Shown here: in pieces, positions 15,790 through 17,771 of the stretch | Layout: every line of letters starts with the position of its first letter | Position numbering within the stretch: the stretch's first letter is position 1 | Source: Firmicutes bacterium HGW-Firmicutes-10 | GTDB taxonomy: Bacteria > Bacillota_I > Bacilli_A > Erysipelotrichales > Erysipelotrichaceae | DNA length: 17,771 bases | NCBI GenBank assembly: GCA_002841605.1 | Contig: PHAF01000020.1 | Location: 1-17,771, forward strand | Direction of reading: 5' to 3' | Position numbers and translations under genes: made by a program | Notes under the pieces: generated by a model | The model's input: only the letters and a program-made list of their open reading frames with translations | The model's database searches: none | Told to the model about the DNA's origin: nothing

Positions 15790-17732
15790 ATGATATCTTA
15801 AAACATTTTACACTTCCCGGATTCCTCACGGTAGCCAAGGGTCAAGCAACCTACACGATGAGTCGGGGAACGTTTAAAACAAAAGATAAAATCGGTGAGA
15901 AAAGGATATTATCCTGCACATTCGCTTCTGATCATCAGTTTCACTATGAAAACAAAGAGATCAAAGTAGTGATGAATGTGGAAGTAAATGATCATGAAGT
16001 GATTTGTACCTTTGATACTCAATCGGACATAAACCGGCTTTGGATTCAACTTCCATCTTCCCAAGATGAAGGGATCTATGGTTGTGGAGAACAGTTTACT
16101 CATTTCAATCTCAAAGGAAAGAAAGTGCCTATTTGGGTTTCCGAGCATCACTCATTGAAGAAACTGCTTAAAAAAGCCATAAGAACAAAGATATTGGGTG
16201 TCAATGATGCTCATCTGAGCGAATATAAAAACCATCAGACCTATATTGCTCAGCCCACATTTGTAACAAGTCAAGCAATGCTGGTGCACGCGGACACTTC
16301 ATCATACTGTGAGTTTGATTTTTCAAAAAAGGATCAGACCTCATTGCATTTCCGTGCGATACCGACTTCTATATCTTTTTATCAAGGCGGAAATATTTCC
16401 CTTTGCCTAAGCTATCTAAGTATTAAGATCGGAAAGCATCCGCGATTGCCTCAATGGGTATCTTCCGGAGCGATTGTGGCAAGTCAGGGAGGTTGGGATA
16501 AAGCTGTTGAGCGAGTCCAACACATTCAACAACAAAACGGTAAAGTAGCTGCCATCTGGTCTCAGGACTGGTCCGGACAGCTGATCACTCAGTTTGGTAC
16601 GCAGGTTTTTTGGAATTGGCAAGTCGATGATCAGCTGTACCCAAATGCGAAACAAAAAATCGCAGAACTTAATTCAAAAGGTATTCGCTTTTTGGGCTAT
16701 ATAAACACATTTCTAAAAGAAGATACAATTTTGTATCATGAAGCAAAATCCAGTAATTATCTCGTGATGAAAAACACCGGTGATCCTTATCTGATTAAAT
16801 CAACGACGTTTCAGGCGGGAATCGTGGATTTGACCAACCCGGATGCCTTTGACTGGTATAGAAAAGTGATTCAGCACGAAATGATTGATCTTGGTCTTAG
16901 TGGATGGATGGCTGATTTTGGTGAATATTTACCCACCGATGCCGTGATTTTTGATTCAAGAGGCGCTCAACAGATGCACAACTTATGGCCAGATTTGTGG
17001 GCGAAGTGTAATTATGAAGCCATCGCCCAACGCGGAAAAGAGCGTGAAATATTTGTCTTCAATCGTGCCGGATTCACTCATACACATAAATACACACACT
17101 CAATGTGGGTCGGTGATCAACATGTCGATTTTTCAATAGAGTATGGACTTCCTTCAGTCATCGTGGCTATGTTATCTTTGTCAATGAATGGCAAAGGTGT
17201 TTCTCACAGTGACATCGGGGGGTATACGACAATTTTCCATATGAAACGCAGTGAGGAGCTATTAATGCGGTGGGCAGAGATGAATGTTTTTTCTCCCATA
17301 TTTCGTACTCACGAAGGAAACCGACCTGAAAGCAATGTTCAGGTAGATGCCAATCCTGAAGTTTTGACACACTTTAGCCGTATGTCATCACTTTTCTCAA
17401 AACTTGAGCCGTATCATCAGCACCTTCTTGATGAATACCAGCAAAGCGGGGTACCGCTTGTTCAACCGATGTTTATGGTTTCTAGTGATCCTGAAGCATT
17501 TCAACTTCAATATCAATATATGTATGGCGATTCAATATTGGTTGCGCCGGTCATTGAAAAAGATTCATCATCCGTCCATGTATGGTTGCCGGAGGGAATG
17601 TGGATTCATTTCTTTACAAAAGAAAAATTTGATAAAGGATGGCATGACGTTAAAGCTCCCATCGGACAACCGGCAGTCTTTATAAGAAGTGAAACACCAT
17701 GGTCTGAATTTTTAGGCAAACTTAGTGTATAA
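15786..17732 (+). CDS. GH31 alpha-glycosidase, divergent sulfoquinovosidase paralog
   Basis: A 648-residue cytoplasmic GH31 enzyme related to the first sulfoquinovosidase. Numbered from this start, the catalytic pair is intact: nucleophile Asp377 (GWMADFGEYLP) and acid/base Asp444 (MWVGDQ). Four of the five SQ-recognition positions of YihQ are kept (Gln234, Gln260, Trp276, Tyr480), but the sulfonate-binding Arg is Gln273 (FGTQVFWNW). The SEPGVGRD segment of the first enzyme is replaced by SEHHSLKK (119-126), followed by a different, basic insert. It may cleave a different SQ glycoside or a non-sulfonated relative. The ATG at 15786 overlaps the symporter stop; a GTG at 15765 would add seven residues. 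Coupling to the symporter implies that the two share a substrate. Confidence 0.85.
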   Translation: MNDILKHFTLPGFLTVAKGQATYTMSRGTFKTKDKIGEKRILSCTFASDHQFHYENKEIKVVMNVEVNDHEVICTFDTQSDINRLWIQLPSSQDEGIYGCGEQFTHFNLKGKKVPIWVSEHHSLKKLLKKAIRTKILGVNDAHLSEYKNHQTYIAQPTFVTSQAMLVHADTSSYCEFDFSKKDQTSLHFRAIPTSISFYQGGNISLCLSYLSIKIGKHPRLPQWVSSGAIVASQGGWDKAVERVQHIQQQNGKVAAIWSQDWSGQLITQFGTQVFWNWQVDDQLYPNAKQKIAELNSKGIRFLGYINTFLKEDTILYHEAKSSNYLVMKNTGDPYLIKSTTFQAGIVDLTNPDAFDWYRKVIQHEMIDLGLSGWMADFGEYLPTDAVIFDSRGAQQMHNLWPDLWAKCNYEAIAQRGKEREIFVFNRAGFTHTHKYTHSMWVGDQHVDFSIEYGLPSVIVAMLSLSMNGKGVSHSDIGGYTTIFHMKRSEELLMRWAEMNVFSPIFRTHEGNRPESNVQVDANPEVLTHFSRMSSLFSKLEPYHQHLLDEYQQSGVPLVQPMFMVSSDPEAFQLQYQYMYGDSILVAPVIEKDSSSVHVWLPEGMWIHFFTKEKFDKGWHDVKAPIGQPAVFIRSETPWSEFLGKLSV

Positions 17733-17771
17733 TATCATTAATTATTACGATGACTTCGACTGGAAAGTGGG
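17725..17771 (+). other. Possible 5' end of a further gene at the window edge
   Basis: From a GTG at 17725 the sequence is open to the edge and reads MYNIINYYDDFDWKVG, overlapping the GH31 stop by eight bases. Another frame opens with ATG at 17750. Neither has a strong ribosome site. The first reads more like protein, but about 15 codons are too few to name or confirm it. Confidence 0.25.

Overview
The window is an almost gap-free block of plus-strand genes. It reads as a sulfoquinovose (6-deoxy-6-sulfoglucose, SQ) catabolic locus of the sulfoglycolytic transketolase (sulfo-TK) type, in the variant whose end product is sulfoacetate. Strong GGAGG-like ribosome sites, a consensus sigma-A promoter, a perfect CcpA-type cre site, a lipoprotein-type solute-binding protein and a split transketolase point to a Bacillota/Mollicutes-type bacterium. 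TGA works as a stop (for example at 8156-8158 and 12255-12257), so this is not the Mycoplasma/Spiroplasma code. I recall that a sulfoacetate-forming sulfo-TK cluster was published from an Acholeplasma metagenome contig, with proteins called SqwD and SqwKL. This window fits that cluster or a close relative, but I cannot verify identity.

Layout. Bases 1-257 hold a promoter (TTGACT-17-TATAAT, 116-144), a leader and a cre site (242-255). The first transcription unit follows: a DUF4867/cupin-like protein; a GH31 sulfoquinovosidase with all five SQ-recognition residues; two CUT1 ABC permeases and a lipoprotein binding protein, with no ATPase gene; a 12-bp intercistronic hairpin; an AraI/FucI-fold SQ isomerase; the two transketolase halves; an RpiB-like isomerase; a MatC-like carrier; a CoA-acylating aldehyde dehydrogenase; and a SucCD-like ADP-forming acyl-CoA ligase. 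A hairpin (14270-14297) and a possible weak promoter separate a second module: a GPH-family sugar:cation symporter and a second GH31 in which the sulfonate-binding Arg is replaced by Gln.

How they work together (inference from family knowledge). Sulfoquinovosyl glycosides enter through the ABC and/or MFS importer and are hydrolysed in the cytoplasm to SQ. The FucI-like enzyme isomerises SQ to sulfofructose. SqwGH moves a two-carbon unit to glyceraldehyde-3-phosphate, giving xylulose-5-phosphate and 4-deoxy-4-sulfoerythrose. The RpiB-like SqwI converts this to sulfoerythrulose, and a second transketolase turn releases sulfoacetaldehyde. SqwD oxidises it to sulfoacetyl-CoA, and the SucCD-like ligase conserves the thioester as ATP and releases sulfoacetate, which the MatC-like carrier may export. 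No transcription regulator, sulfoacetaldehyde reductase (isethionate branch), recognised mutarotase or ABC ATPase gene lies in the window.
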